A program made the position numbers and the translations under genes. The notes under the pieces were generated by a model. That model saw nothing but the letters and a program-made list of their open reading frames with translations, was not told where the DNA came from and did not search any database. A stretch of 64,000 nucleotides of DNA from Allolobophora icterica (lineage: Eukaryota; Annelida; Clitellata; Crassiclitellata; Lumbricidae), in assembly GCA_963556255.1 (NCBI GenBank), contig OY744615.1:47190648-47254647 (forward strand), read 5' to 3'. Positions 20,701 through 31,200 of this stretch are shown in pieces. Positions within the stretch are counted from its first letter, which is position 1. The number at the start of each line of letters is the position of its first letter.

Positions 20701-21140
20701 AGTCGATTTAAAACTGTAAACATGTTTAAGCCTTGCACTGTGTGAAGTCTGATTCTGGCCATATTCCAGAAAAGTTCATGTATTTGTATAGGAAGAGTAA
20801 GATTTGAATAAATCGGTCAGAAGAGTCTCAGAGTTTAAAGGATAATCTTCTGAAAAGGTAGATTAAAAACGTATTCCTACAGATAGCTTAATAATACACA
20901 TTAACTGTTGAAACAAGCACATTGCAACTGAAAGCTATTGCTCGACGTCTAATATGAATCAAATATTTCAAATTGTAGGCTATATAAAACCTTAAAAAAA
21001 ATTAAAAGAGCAATAAATATACTTTTGAATTAATTCAGTAGATCTTTATTCTAATAGTTTTTGCTGTTTGATACGTTATTGAATAATGTTCTGACGACAG
21101 TTTAGTGAATTTTTTACTTTAAAGAATTATTTGTAAAATA
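20700..21140. other. gene-free AT-rich stretch
   Basis: No gene or known repeat is seen. It may carry the downstream flank of the minus-strand tRNA gene. Confidence 0.4.
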
Positions 21141-21142
21141 TT

Positions 21143-21214
21143 TGGAGATGCCGGGTCTCGAACCCGGGGCCTTTCGCATGCAAAGCGAACGCTCTACCGC
21201 TGAGCTACATCCCC
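21143..21214 (-). tRNA. tRNA-Ala (anticodon TGC)
   Basis: A 72-nt cloverleaf on the minus strand. The acceptor stem GGGGATG pairs with CATCTCC, the D arm is GCTCAGCGGTAGAGC, the anticodon stem TTCGC/GCGAA is perfect and the loop is TTTGCAT. The T arm CCGGG-TTCGAGA-CCCGG is perfect and the discriminator is A. Both internal promoter boxes are intact and there is no intron. It should decode GCA and related alanine codons. Confidence 0.95.
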
Positions 21215-21607
21215 TGAACGTAGGGTGCCTGCTGTTAACACACTATAAATAGACCAGTATTTATGGACGCTCTGAATGCGCATTCAGGCCGCAATTCTTT
21301 TATTCCCATAGAATTTTAACAGAACACGCTACGATGAATTCTCGATTCCAATCCGTTGTCAAAGGTGGCATTAGGATCATTGCACAGAGTCGAGTCGATA
21401 TAGATCATAGAAATACGTGTAGGCCTAGGCCATGCAGTTACACTTAGGCCTAACAAAAGCCGTAGGGGCCTAGGCCTAGTGAAGAACTTTTTAGAAAATC
21501 ACAGTCGTTAGAATTCTTCACATAAAATGAAGATGCTTAATCCGTCAGTAACAAAATGGAAGAGAGCTGTACCTTTCGCTAAATAGGCCTATTATCGCTC
21601 GTAAAAC

Positions 21608-21679
21608 TGGAGATGACGGGATTTGAACCCGTGGCCTCTTACATGCGAAGCAAGCGCTCTACCACTGAGCTACATCCCC
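21608..21679 (-). tRNA. tRNA-Ala (anticodon CGC)
   Basis: A 72-nt cloverleaf on the minus strand. It has a GGGGATG/CATCTCC acceptor, anticodon loop TTCGCAT, and T arm ACGGG-TTCAAAT-CCCGT (perfect). The anticodon stem CTTGC/GTAAG has one G-T pair. It lies 393 bp from the TGC gene in the same orientation. Confidence 0.93.
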
Positions 21680-21940
21680 TATACGGGAAAGACCGCGTTG
21701 CGAAGCGTCTTAGTCAGTTGATAAGCATGTAACTTGGTCGACTATGGATGTTGTTAAGTCAGTCACTAGCTCATTAAGTCAGTCGGTAATTCCTTAGCGA
21801 CTGAGTCCGGGACTGTACGTAGGCCTACTCCACACGTCTTTCACTCGAAAATAAACACGTGCTCTTTCACAAAATCATATATCCCGATTCTTCCCTTATC
21901 TCCCTCGCCGTTTCAAGTATAGAGTCTAAACAACATTCAC
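21680..21940. other. tRNA 5' flank, no gene
   Basis: Non-repetitive sequence containing 'gtcagtc' repeats at 21710-21790. No gene is seen. Confidence 0.4.
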
Positions 21941-21981
21941 CTGTCTGTCTGTCTGTCTGTCTGTCTGCCTGCCTGCCTGCC

Positions 21982-22017
<36 letters not shown>

Positions 22018-22042
22018 GTCTGTCTGTCTGTCTGTCTGTCGA
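21941..22042. repeat. (CTGT)n microsatellite with CTGC block
   Basis: About 100 bp of CTGT units with four CTGC units near 21966-21981. Confidence 0.97.
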
Positions 22043-22285
22043 GTTCTGTCTGTTATTGGATCTTGACCTGAAACCGATTTTGACCCTGCCTGCCTATCGG
22101 TTTTGGTTTGATTATAGGGGCCTGTGAATAAGCTGGATCCCACAGCTCCACTTATTAAATTTTGAGCGCTGTAGAAATATCGAGATTACGATAATGAGAA
22201 CCTGGTTTTACCAGAGCTCAGAATTGAGAGTTACCGAAAAACAGGTTCTTTCAGTAACGGAGGGGATGTAGCTCAGACTCAGTGG

Positions 22286-23079
22286 CAGGGCCGCCGACAG
22301 AAATTCCGGGCCCCTAGGCAGAGGAGTCGCGGGCCCCTAGTCAGAACAGTCACGGGCCCCTAGGCAGAGCAGTTACGGGCCTCTAAACTATCTTTAGGCT
22401 TTATATAAATATAATATCGTACGGTCGTACGAAAAAATATATAAAAAACACAAATTGAAATGGTACTAATTGTTTTTTAATTCACCGCAAAGACGGAAGG
22501 CGTAATTGCAGTAACGGGGTCGATTGGTATCGGGCAAAATAGAAGTTAAACTAGAAGCGGGATGAACGATTAAAATATAAATTAAACTAGGAGCGGGATC
22601 AACGATTAAAATATAAAACTAGAAGCGGGATCAACGAATAAAATATAACTAAAACTAGAAGCGGGATCAGCGATTAAAATATAAGTAAAACTGGAAGCTG
22701 GATGAACGATTAAAATATAACTAAAACTAGAAGCGGGATCAACGAATAAAATATAACTAAAACTATGCCTGCCCGCTCTATGTAAGTTCTTTGCGGTGAA
22801 TTTAAAAACAAGTACCATTGAAATAATAAGTGCGTGTACGAACGTACAATATTATATTTATATATTATTATATACAACTATGATTTTATTAAGATGCTTA
22901 TAGTTTAAACTGACTGTAGTTAAGCGTCAGATAATATATTTTAAAAGGCCTAAATCATAACCTTTGCATAACTGCTTATAATATTTTTCATAAGTTGATT
23001 GCGGGCCCGGCCTGGGCCCCTAAAAAGTCGCCGGGCCCCTGGGCATTTGCCCCCTCTGTCCCCCCTCTCGGCGGGCTTG
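22286..23079. mobile_element. non-autonomous hAT-type element inside a tRNA gene
   Basis: 794 bp. The left end is CAGGGCCGCCGACAG and the inverted right end is CAAGCCCGCCGAGAG (12 of 15 match). A perfect 8-bp target duplication ctcagtgg lies at 22278-22285 and 23080-23087, in the tRNA D loop. The ends are GC-rich (gggcccct repeats); the middle holds a tandem repeat. No transposase frame is seen. Confidence 0.9.
22545..22768 (+). repeat. about 36-bp tandem repeat in the hAT-type element
   Basis: About six units of aaaactagaagcgggatcaa plus cgattaaaatataa. Confidence 0.9.
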
Positions 23080-23402
23080 CTCAGTGGTAGAACGCTTGCC
23101 TCGCATGTAAGAGGCCACGGGTTCAAATCCCGTCATCTCCAGTTAGTCGCCTCGTTTTGTTACACGAATTTGCTGTGTCACTTAATTGTATGTAGGCCTG
23201 CGTATTTGGACTTCTATAGGCTAAAGGGCACTTATGAAATCCCTCAAAAAGCGCGGTGATGGCTCTCTGAAAAGAGGAAAGGAGTGTTCCAAATGGATGG
23301 ACCGACGTACGAGAACGCACGATGCGTATCTAAAATAGACAGATCTATTTTAGACAGTCTTGTTGTCCTCGAGACCAAGGTCTTGGTCTCGAGTGCACTC
23401 GA

Positions 23403-23590
23403 GTTCGTTTTTAAAAGTCTTGGTCTTGGTCTTGGTCTTGAGGTTCAAGGTCTTGGTCTTGGTCTTGGTCTTGAGGTTCAAGGTCTTGGTCTTGGTCTTG
23501 GTCTCGAGGTTCAAAGTCTTGGTCTTGGTCTTGGTCTTGAGGTTCAAGGTCTTGGTCTTGGTCTTGGTCTTGAGGTTCAAGGTCTTGACA
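23403..23590. repeat. 33-bp minisatellite
   Basis: About five units of ggtcttggtcttggtcttgg plus tcttgaggttcaa. Because 33 is a multiple of 3, it stays open in several frames (LGLGLEVQ on +, KTKTLNL on -). I read this as non-coding. Confidence 0.92.
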
Positions 23591-23599
23591 ACAAGACTG

Positions 23600-24050
23600 A
23601 TTTTAGATAATGATAATGATATTGATAATAATAGTAGGCCTAGTGATAATAATAAATCCTGAGGGATGATTGATACCTCGGATAAAAAATTATAACAATA
23701 AAGACAACAGTAGATTTGTCCAAATATGTAAAGCTGTCTATAGGTCTATAGACACCCATTAAACAAAATCCACTCACGCTATATATTCTTTCACCGCGTT
23801 TAGACGTAAGGTCCAGAACGTCAGTTCCTCCAATCCACTGAATGTAAGACGATCGATTTCTGTAAAGATCGAATAGTGATATATATTAGGCCTACTGATA
23901 ATGATTACTGCTTACCATATCTTGCGCCGTCACGTAGGCCTACGTGACAGTGGATTTGCAACGTAGGCGCCTACATTAAATCGCAATGTCTTTTAATCAG
24001 TTAGATAATAATGTGCAGCGATGTGAAAGAATGAAGGAGCTATATTAATC
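23600..24050. other. gene-free stretch
   Basis: AT-rich, with several TAGGCCTA words and a palindromic cgtcacgtaggcctacgtga at 23930-23949. No gene is seen. Confidence 0.4.
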
Positions 24051-24052
24051 AA

Positions 24053-24212
<160 letters not shown>

Positions 24213-24381
24213 CTGAGCATTTATATAGCGCCCTTTCAAGGAAACTATTCAGAGGCGCCTCCAGCCCAACCCCGGCGAAAGAGAAGGGTCTTTAGAGCAG
24301 AGAAAGAAAGCGGTGGACCGTGGACGAGTTTCGGGGAAGAGACCGCAGCTCAGGAGGAAACCCATTCGAAATTGTGGGTCC

Positions 24382-24710
24382 CATAGGCGCCGACTTCTTG
24401 GGGGCCTTGGGGGCCAATGCACCCAGAGAAAAAGTTCAGTGGGGGCCTGGCACCCAGAAGAATTCGGACCTAAAATTCAATTTTTGGGGTATTTCTAAAA
24501 AAAGGTCGTAAAATTTTTTCGGCCCCCATTTTAAATGTGTTTAGCCCCCATTTTAAATGTGTTTACACACGGATGACTAAAAAAGGTCATCAGTTTTTTT
24601 CGGAGATGATTTCCTAAAAAAGTTCCGTTGGTCCTTTAAACTTTTTTTTAAACCTTCTGGATCCGCACCTGACTGGCACCCAGAGATAAAAGCAAAAGTC
24701 GGCGCCTATG
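24382..24710. mobile_element. hAT-type MITE
   Basis: 329 bp with a perfect 15-bp inverted terminus CATAGGCGCCGACTT. A perfect 8-bp target duplication gtgggtcc lies at 24374-24381 and 24711-24718. It is inserted in the ORF2 remnant of LINE-c. Confidence 0.95.
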
Positions 24711-25099
24711 GTGGGTCCAACGACGGAGAAAGCGCGCTGCTGCATAGTTGCGGTGCGTGCGAAAAGAACGGAGAGATCACCACGGGTGGAAGAGCGAAGA
24801 GAGAGGGTGACCAGGTGGAACAGAGGCACGAGAACAGAGCTCGCGCGGATAGGAGGGAGCACAGCCAAGCTGACAATTCCAGACAATGGAGGCAACCCGG
24901 TAGACAATGCGTTGGGAGAGTGGTAACCAGTGGAGGGCATCTCGCATGTATTCAGAGACATGGCCAAATTTAGGAATGCGCCAGACAGAGACAGAGCAAA
25001 ACATAGAGAGAGAGATACAGACATGCAAAGACAGAAAGATGGACCGAGACCAACACACAATCGGATGCAGAGAGACACCAACTCAACAGACACGCATCG

Positions 25100-25170
25100 T
25101 CTGTCTGTCTGTCTGTTTGTCTGTGTCTACCTGTCTTTCTGAATGTCCGTCCGTCTCTCTGTCTGTTGAC
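25100..25170. repeat. CTGT-rich microsatellite
   Basis: Short run of CTGT/CTGTCT words; 24970-25090 is its AGAC-rich complement-like neighbour. Confidence 0.8.
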
Positions 25171-25369
25171 GATATGTGTTGATGACAATATTTGTACATA
25201 ATTATATGCGTACATACATGCACGCATGCATGCATACAAACACCCGTATGTTCAGCAAAAGGATCATTAAAAGATCGGATCTCCCTAATCTGTTTATGTA
25301 CAGTCCGTAGAGCGCGTTTTAAAGGTGTTTAAAGAGCACGTCAAATTATTCAGTTATAACAATCTTTTT

Positions 25370-25563
25370 TCTTCTTTATTAATTCAAACTGACAAACGCA
25401 GTAAGATTACATCGAGACATGACAGTACAATTATCAATATCTTAACAAAACACAGGTTATGGCAGCCATGCAAGGCGCCCGCCCGATGGGTGTTGCGGAA
25501 ATCGAACCACGTACTGCTGCTCTCCTGGCCATGAGTGTTACCATTACTCTATCCCATCCCCGA
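25370..25563 (-). mobile_element. SINE-A, inverted
   Basis: Same family as 52105-52330, inverted. It has the tRNA-like head (gcggaaatcgaaccacgtac is the inverted B box region), body ggcagccatgcaaggcgccc, and tail gacaaacgcagtaagattac. Its head is directly followed by the hAT-type MITE at 25564. Confidence 0.85.
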
Positions 25564-25857
25564 CAGTGGCGGCGATCTTGTTTGACAGGTGGGGGGAACA
25601 TTTTGAAATGATCTGGTCAAAAAAGAGTTTTGAACTGATCTGGTCAAAAATGAGGTAGAAAATGTTTTTCGCGCTTAATTACGCTTGATAACATATTTTC
25701 TAACAACATTTTTTTCGCACTCACGCGCGATAAAATTTGTTGACATTTTTGGTGTTTCTTCTAACATTTGGGGGGGTGGTGGAAACAAATGTATTGTGTG
25801 TCAGAGCAAAGTGGGGTCTTGTCCCCCTCGACCCCCCCCCCGGGATCGCCGCCCATG
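25564..25857. mobile_element. hAT-type MITE
   Basis: Left end CAGTGGCGGCGATC, inverted right end CATGGGCGGCGATC. The flanks atccccga (25556-25563) and ctccccga (25858-25865) match at 7 of 8 bases. It is inserted at the head of SINE-A. Confidence 0.82.
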
Positions 25858-25924
25858 CTCCCCGAACTCTAGCCTATACCCCTCCCCAGTTGAAATATTT
25901 AATTAATAATACCTGGGCGAGGAC

Positions 25925-26100
25925 GTTTCCATTGTTTAACGACATCTTAATTGTGACTGCCAGGGCCGTTGACGTCGATCTAATTGTCCCCGTCAGAGCA
26001 AATTGCTGTATATACAATCTAACATATGGCCTGTGTCTATATTCCAGTGTTTAACGACATCCTATGGCTACAAAGGCCGTTGACGTCTTTAAAGTGAATA
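25925..26100 (+). repeat. repeat F core, two copies
   Basis: gtttaacgacatct...gccagggccgttgacgtc at 25936-25980 and gtttaacgacatcctatggc...gccgttgacgtc at 26049-26090. Confidence 0.6.
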
Positions 26101-26104
26101 GGAT

Positions 26105-26465
26105 TGTGCTCTGCGCTTGGCCTTCGAGTGGGGCTTTAGAACGCTCATTTTACTGCTGCTCCCTAGAGAGTGGAAGGCTGTGCCGACCCATAGGAAGCTC
26201 ACGGTATAACGAACGGCGTCTGAAAACCGAACTCTTCAAGCTATCCGGCCCATCCTGATTCCAATGCTGCGCCACCACAAAACCACCATCATCACCGATT
26301 ACCACCGTGACGTAGCACCTCGGCTTGACCTCCCCAGACTCTGACCTGGCACCGGAACGGACAAGGCGGACATGGCTATTGCGGACTTGATTCGATATGG
26401 CGCCGGTGAATAAGCTGGTCTCCCTGACGTGGCTTTTGTGTGGCGCTGATAAATTTCAGAGATTT
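26105..26465 (+). mobile_element. LINE-a 3' fragment
   Basis: Starts ctctgcgcttggccttcgag, a LINE-a tail word, then reads RRLKTELFKLSGPS, the RLKT.LF motif of a LINE ORF2 end. It ends gccggtgaataagctgg ... ggcgctgataaatttcag. Two elements may be joined here. Confidence 0.55.
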
Positions 26466-26606
26466 ACATTTACATTTACATTTCGAGGAAGAGTATTAAC
26501 ATTCATCTATCCCCTCTAATGACAAACAATAGCACGGTTAAAACAGAACGTAAGATCTAAGTGACGTTAAAACGCAGTCGACATTATTATCTGCATCGGC
26601 TATATC

Positions 26607-27135
26607 GTTTTAAAGGTGTCTAAAAATCTAACCGTATTTTAATACTCTAGTATATTTTGGGTCCGCAAAGGTTCACCAGTCACTCTGGTACAGAGTAAAG
26701 CAGGGAGGCGACCTGACCGACGACTCTGATGAGCGTAGACTCGGATCCGACCTGGGCTGGTGAACCAAAGTCCTCCGTGCCCACCTTCTCGTGGTGCGGA
26801 CCGTTAGTACCCTTCCTAGGAAGTACTCTTCCTAGGAGGGGGAACGAACGGGCACGGCAGGCAAAACCAGGGGAAGGCAATGGCAAACCACCCCTGTTAA
26901 TCATGCCAAGAAAATCGTCATGCCACACACCAAACCACGCCGATGGTCGCGGATGGAGGGACTCCCAGGCCGGAGCGCTGAGGTGGGACTCCCAGGCCAA
27001 AGCGCGACTCAAGGGCTACTGGGAGAAGTAGCAAGACGGCAACGGAGACTGTGTGGCATGACGATCGCTAGGGCTCCTAGAGCCGACGGCACAAAGAGAA
27101 AGAGAGAGTATATTTTGAGACACCTTTAAAACGAT
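26607..27135. mobile_element. palindromic repeat split by a retroposed block
   Basis: Outer arms cgttttaaaggtgtct (26607) and agacacctttaaaacg (27118) are perfect inverses. The inner block 26660-27106 is GC-rich and bounded by an 11-bp direct repeat agtatattttg (26649-26659 and 27107-27117). It contains ggcaatggcaaaccaccc ... tgccaagaaaa, a phrase I associate with 5' regions of RTE-type LINEs and SINEs derived from them (recollection, not searched). Confidence 0.6.
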
Positions 27136-27139
27136 GTTA

Positions 27140-27850
27140 AAACATTACCTTTTTTAGTGTTATTTTTTAACGCTTACGTAGCATCCGTTGTTTAATGACA
27201 TTTTTAGGCTGCCAGGGACGTCGACCTGGCCCACAATTAGGCCTACTCACATATATAGCGCCTTTTTATTTCACGCATATAAGCATTTCGTAGCCGTTTG
27301 CCTGGACTCGTAAAATCGTAAGTAATCGTAATCGTGATCGTAAACTCGACATTTCTAACGCGACACCGTGGCGTCCGGTCATTGCCCCCTCCCCAGAATT
27401 TTGTGCTCATCTTACAAAAAGTAAATCATTTGATTATTATGATTTTGAGGGATGCAACTTTGGTCTAAAAAGTTGGGGTACCAATTTAGCCTGTATATCT
27501 TCGGGGCGAGGGTCAATATATAGGCGTTTCATGACGCCGAGAATCATATTGTTAGTTCACCCTCTTTCGTAAAGTTTAAATCCCTAGGAAGGCCTACCCC
27601 AAATTCTTATGCGTAGCAGGCGGGGGCAAAGTAACAGCTAATTAAAACACCTCCACCCCAGTCGCGAGACTTTGGGCTAAAGAAACTTGTTCACTGGCTA
27701 TAGTTCAGTTCTCTTTCGAGAGTGGCCTAAGCTACCGAGGCCTTCTATATCCTCGTGGGGTACAATGGTCCAATAGTTGACCAATGAACCGCGAAATAAA
27801 TAGGCCAGTCGTATAAATTATCTGTTTAATCTGGGGCTATGCGCTGAGTT
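27140..27850. other. gene-free stretch before gene 2
   Basis: A repeat-F core lies at 27188-27235. The rest is non-repetitive, with nothing recognised. It probably includes distal promoter DNA of gene 2. Confidence 0.4.
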
Positions 27851-27854
27851 GTCT

Positions 27855-27895
27855 CCATCGATATCTATATTTAGTCTAAATATAGATATCGATGG
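27855..27895. repeat. perfect 20-bp inverted repeat with 1-nt spacer
   Basis: Arms ccatcgatatctatatttag and ctaaatatagatatcgatgg are exact inverses around a single t. It lies 359 bp upstream of the gene 2 start codon. Confidence 0.95.
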
Positions 27896-28180
27896 CTGTC
27901 TCAATCGTAGGTTCGTTGCGATTCAGTCGAAGCAAGGATTATTTATATGGTTAAGTTTCATATCGGGAAAGCGACTATTAATATACAATGTGGATGTGCG
28001 AAATACTGTAAGAAGTCAGCGTTTCCTAAAAGCACTTTTAAACCGTGCGATAACATTGATTTGTTTCGTGAAAATCGCTTGTAATCGTTGTACAGAATTG
28101 AGATTTCTCTGTTGTTATGATAAATCTGCAAACTTATAATGTAAAAAGCTGCATTCATCAACCGCTAGGTATCGCAAGAC

Positions 28181-28200
28181 TAATGGTGACGTCATCATTA
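28181..28200. promoter_or_regulatory. CRE/ATF-type palindrome upstream of gene 2
   Basis: TAATGGTGACGTCATCATTA contains a perfect TGACGTCA and is symmetric over 20 bp except for one mismatched pair. It lies 54 bp before the ATG of threonyl-tRNA synthetase. CREB/ATF factors bind TGACGTCA, and synthetase genes are known ATF4 targets in vertebrates. That it works here is inference. Confidence 0.6.
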
Positions 28201-28253
28201 GCTCGTTAAAATATTTTATCTGTAGTGCAAAGGAAAAGACTTTTCCTGGGAAA

Positions 28254-31200
28254 ATGGCGGACAACGTGGCCGAAAGTGTTCAGAAACTGCAGATTGACGG
28301 CGAGAAAAAGGCATGAATCCTACTTACAATTCACATTTAGCTACATAGAGACTTTCATTTTGTTTTATTTTGGCTAGACAATGCTGTCCAGATTTCCTAT
28401 TTTGAGGATTGTCAAGCGATTAGGATTACCGGTGGGCGGCTGCCAGAAAATGTATAAATGGGTTGGTGTGATTTTGTTTTTCTGAGATTTTTGATTAAAA
28501 TGCCTCCCGACCCCGTTAGATTCTTTCGGAATTTGATTTGCATGCCAGGAAATCCGGGAAATAGCTAAATTTGGCATAGAATTGCGGTAACACGAATTAC
28601 AGCAAACGTCACATGTATTGCATCAGACATACCCTTCCGCCGCTGTTCCAGTAACAATATTGGTAAGGGTAGGTGGGCCAGTAGGTGTGTACCTATGACG
28701 CATTGCTATGTAAGTCGTCTTACCTTGCGTGGTCTTAAGCTTAAGCATTGAAGCGCTTATGGGAGTAGTTTTTGAATCTGTGATATAAATTTTCTGGAGA
28801 TATATAACTGTGCAAGAAAATAATGGTATTTGTTAACCTGAAATTGAGAGATCAGTGTGTTGCTCTTCTAACTGTTGTTTTTTTTATTTGTAGCTGTATT
28901 TATTTAAGTCTTACTGTTTTCTGTCAAAACATGTTAAATGTTTAACATGCCTTACTGACCAGTCATCTAATTACTTCTACCATGATGAAAACAACTAGGC
29001 TTTTGTTTTACGTTTTCTTCATACCTACTTGTATTTTAGTGTACATTTACTTCATACTTTCCCACTTGCTTGTTGCATTATATCACATTACATAGATTTT
29101 AAATTACAGTTGTAATTATAATTATATTCTTACTAGTTTTTTTAATTAAAGCTATTTAAAGAAATCTGCGACTGCCCGTATTCTGGTAGTACCAGTCCCT
29201 AGCCTGAATAAAGAAGGAGGGCGATGCTAATCATCATATGTGATATATAGTGTCATTAATCAAGAACTAACCAACCAACAGTTACTTCATATTTACTAGT
29301 TATTTTTCATTCAAGTTACTTTGTACTTATAATATTTTTATTACAGTGATGTTTACTTGTGTTATTAATTAAAACATACACCTACAGGCAAGATCATTTA
29401 GCAAGACTCTGATGACTTGTTGATTTCAGGAAGGACGACCCCATGAAGGAAAGAAGGGGAAGAAAGAAAAAGACGGATGCAACGTGGCATGTCAGCATCC
29501 AGTTGAGGTTAGAGATTCAGGGTCATCATTGTCTTATCTGGGCCAGGTTGGCTTGTCTGGGCAAGGTCAGACTATTTTTGTCAGGTCAGACTATCTGGAT
29601 CAGGTCACATTATCTGGGTCAGGTTGGCTTGTCTGGGCAAGGTCAGATTATCTAGATCATGTCAGATTATCTGGGTCAGGTAGGTTTATATGGACCAGGT
29701 CAGATTATCTAGACTATGCAGATCATCTTGGGTCAGGTTGGCTTATCTGGACCAGGTTAGATAGGCATACCCATTGAGTTTAGTTCTAGTTTTACTGGAT
29801 TGTTTTTTTGTGAATGATAGCAAGTTTAGTTGATACAACTATAGTGGAATAAAGTATTTTCAGTTGAACAGAAATTTAATTGTTTTATGTAAAAATCATG
29901 CGATTATTTTTTCTAATTGTTGTCATTTTCTGTCTCTCCTCTGCTCGAACAGCTGGAGCCACCTCCTGCGTTCATCGCCTATCGGCAGCAGATGTGGGAC
30001 AACCTGAAGAAGGAGTATGATGAGTGGGTCAAGAGCCAGCCTCCGCAGTCCATTCTCATCACGATGCCGGATGGGAAAAAGTTTGAGGGCCTGTCGTGGA
30101 GAACCACTCCATTCGAGGTGGCCAAAAGCATCAGGTAATATATTTATCTGTATTTTTTAATATATTTATTTATTTATGTTTTATCTGCCTGTTTCTGTAT
30201 TTATTTGCAGGTTCTTGATCTAGTGTAGTGGTTAGCGTGCTGGGCTGTCTGTCAATCGAGAAGTTGGGGGTTCAAATTCTCGCCAGTGCAGAGATTTGGT
30301 TCGAAATTTCTGCTCTACTTGCACCCCCTAGCCAACTCAGCTATAACGAGTACACTGACCGTATACACTGTTAGTGGGGAGATGAGACGGCGAGGGAGAC
30401 GACTGGCCACCTGCCCTCATAGGCAGAGGCTAAGAAATGAAGTCGCTAACACTTCATACCTATGGCTGCCTAAAGGAACTTCTTGTGTATTTAGTTATTA
30501 ATTTTTTAAGACAATTAATATGCACACAAAGCTAATAAATCTGAAAATGTCTGCTGTTAATTGCACTAACGCATTTGGGGTTTGTCCGAATTTCTTCTGT
30601 GTAAGTCCCTCATGTTTGCATTTCATTAGTTTTTGTTTTCCATCTTACTGCAGGGTTTTGGAAGCTCTACATCTTTCGGAAGATTCTGAAAACTGTTGAT
30701 TTAAATTCAGTCGAAAGCATCTTTAGTGTATTGCTGGTTTTGCGCTGGCTTTAGGCTGGTTTTGAGTTAGTTTTGTGCTGGTTTTGTGTGTAGATGTGGT
30801 CATTGTTTAATATTGGTTTCAGTCAAAGTTTTGCGGATGAGGTGGTCATTGCCAAGGTTAACGGAGACGTCTGGGATCTTGACCGGCCGTTTGAGAGCGA
30901 TGCCGAGCTGCTTCTTCTGAAGTTCGATGACCCAGAAGGTGAGCGACGTGCTCGTCTTGGTCTATAGCCTTACTTATCTTCTTGACGTGCTCTGAACAGC
31001 CCCTCATGTCTTCTTCGCATACACTGAACATACACTCTCATCTTTTTGGCATATGCTGAGCAGCAAAACGTAAACTATCTGCATTTTCTATTCAACTTTG
31101 TTTCTCCGAATCACAGTTTCATCATCCGAGCAACCTCTCGGCAATCCACCCTCTCCTTTTCCCACCAGACCGAGATGGGAGTAGGTAGCTCCATCTGGAT

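Larger units (their letters stand above)
22262..23141 (+). pseudogene. tRNA-Ala (CGC) split by a transposon
   Basis: 22262-22285 is the 5' end of a tRNA-Ala (GGGGATGTAGCTCAG plus actcagtgg). 23080-23141 resumes with ctcagtggtagaacgcttgc, an anticodon loop CTCGCAT, a perfect T arm and CATCTCCA. Between them lies the 22286-23079 element. A small extra 'actcag' in the D loop means the target may already have been slightly altered. The split gene should not give a functional tRNA. Confidence 0.88.

Noticed and set aside
21859..22143. Long frames of CLSVCLSV or QTDRQTDR
   Set aside because: They are translations of a CTGT/CTGC microsatellite.
23284..23610. 108-codon open frame of LGLGLEVQ repeats
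   Set aside because: It is entirely a 33-bp minisatellite whose period is a multiple of three; there is no gene context or splice signal.
24614..25093. 159-codon minus-strand frame as a host gene
   Set aside because: Its sequence is the C-terminal part of a LINE ORF2 (RSLRSSTRGDL, QQRAFSVVGP) plus MITE sequence.
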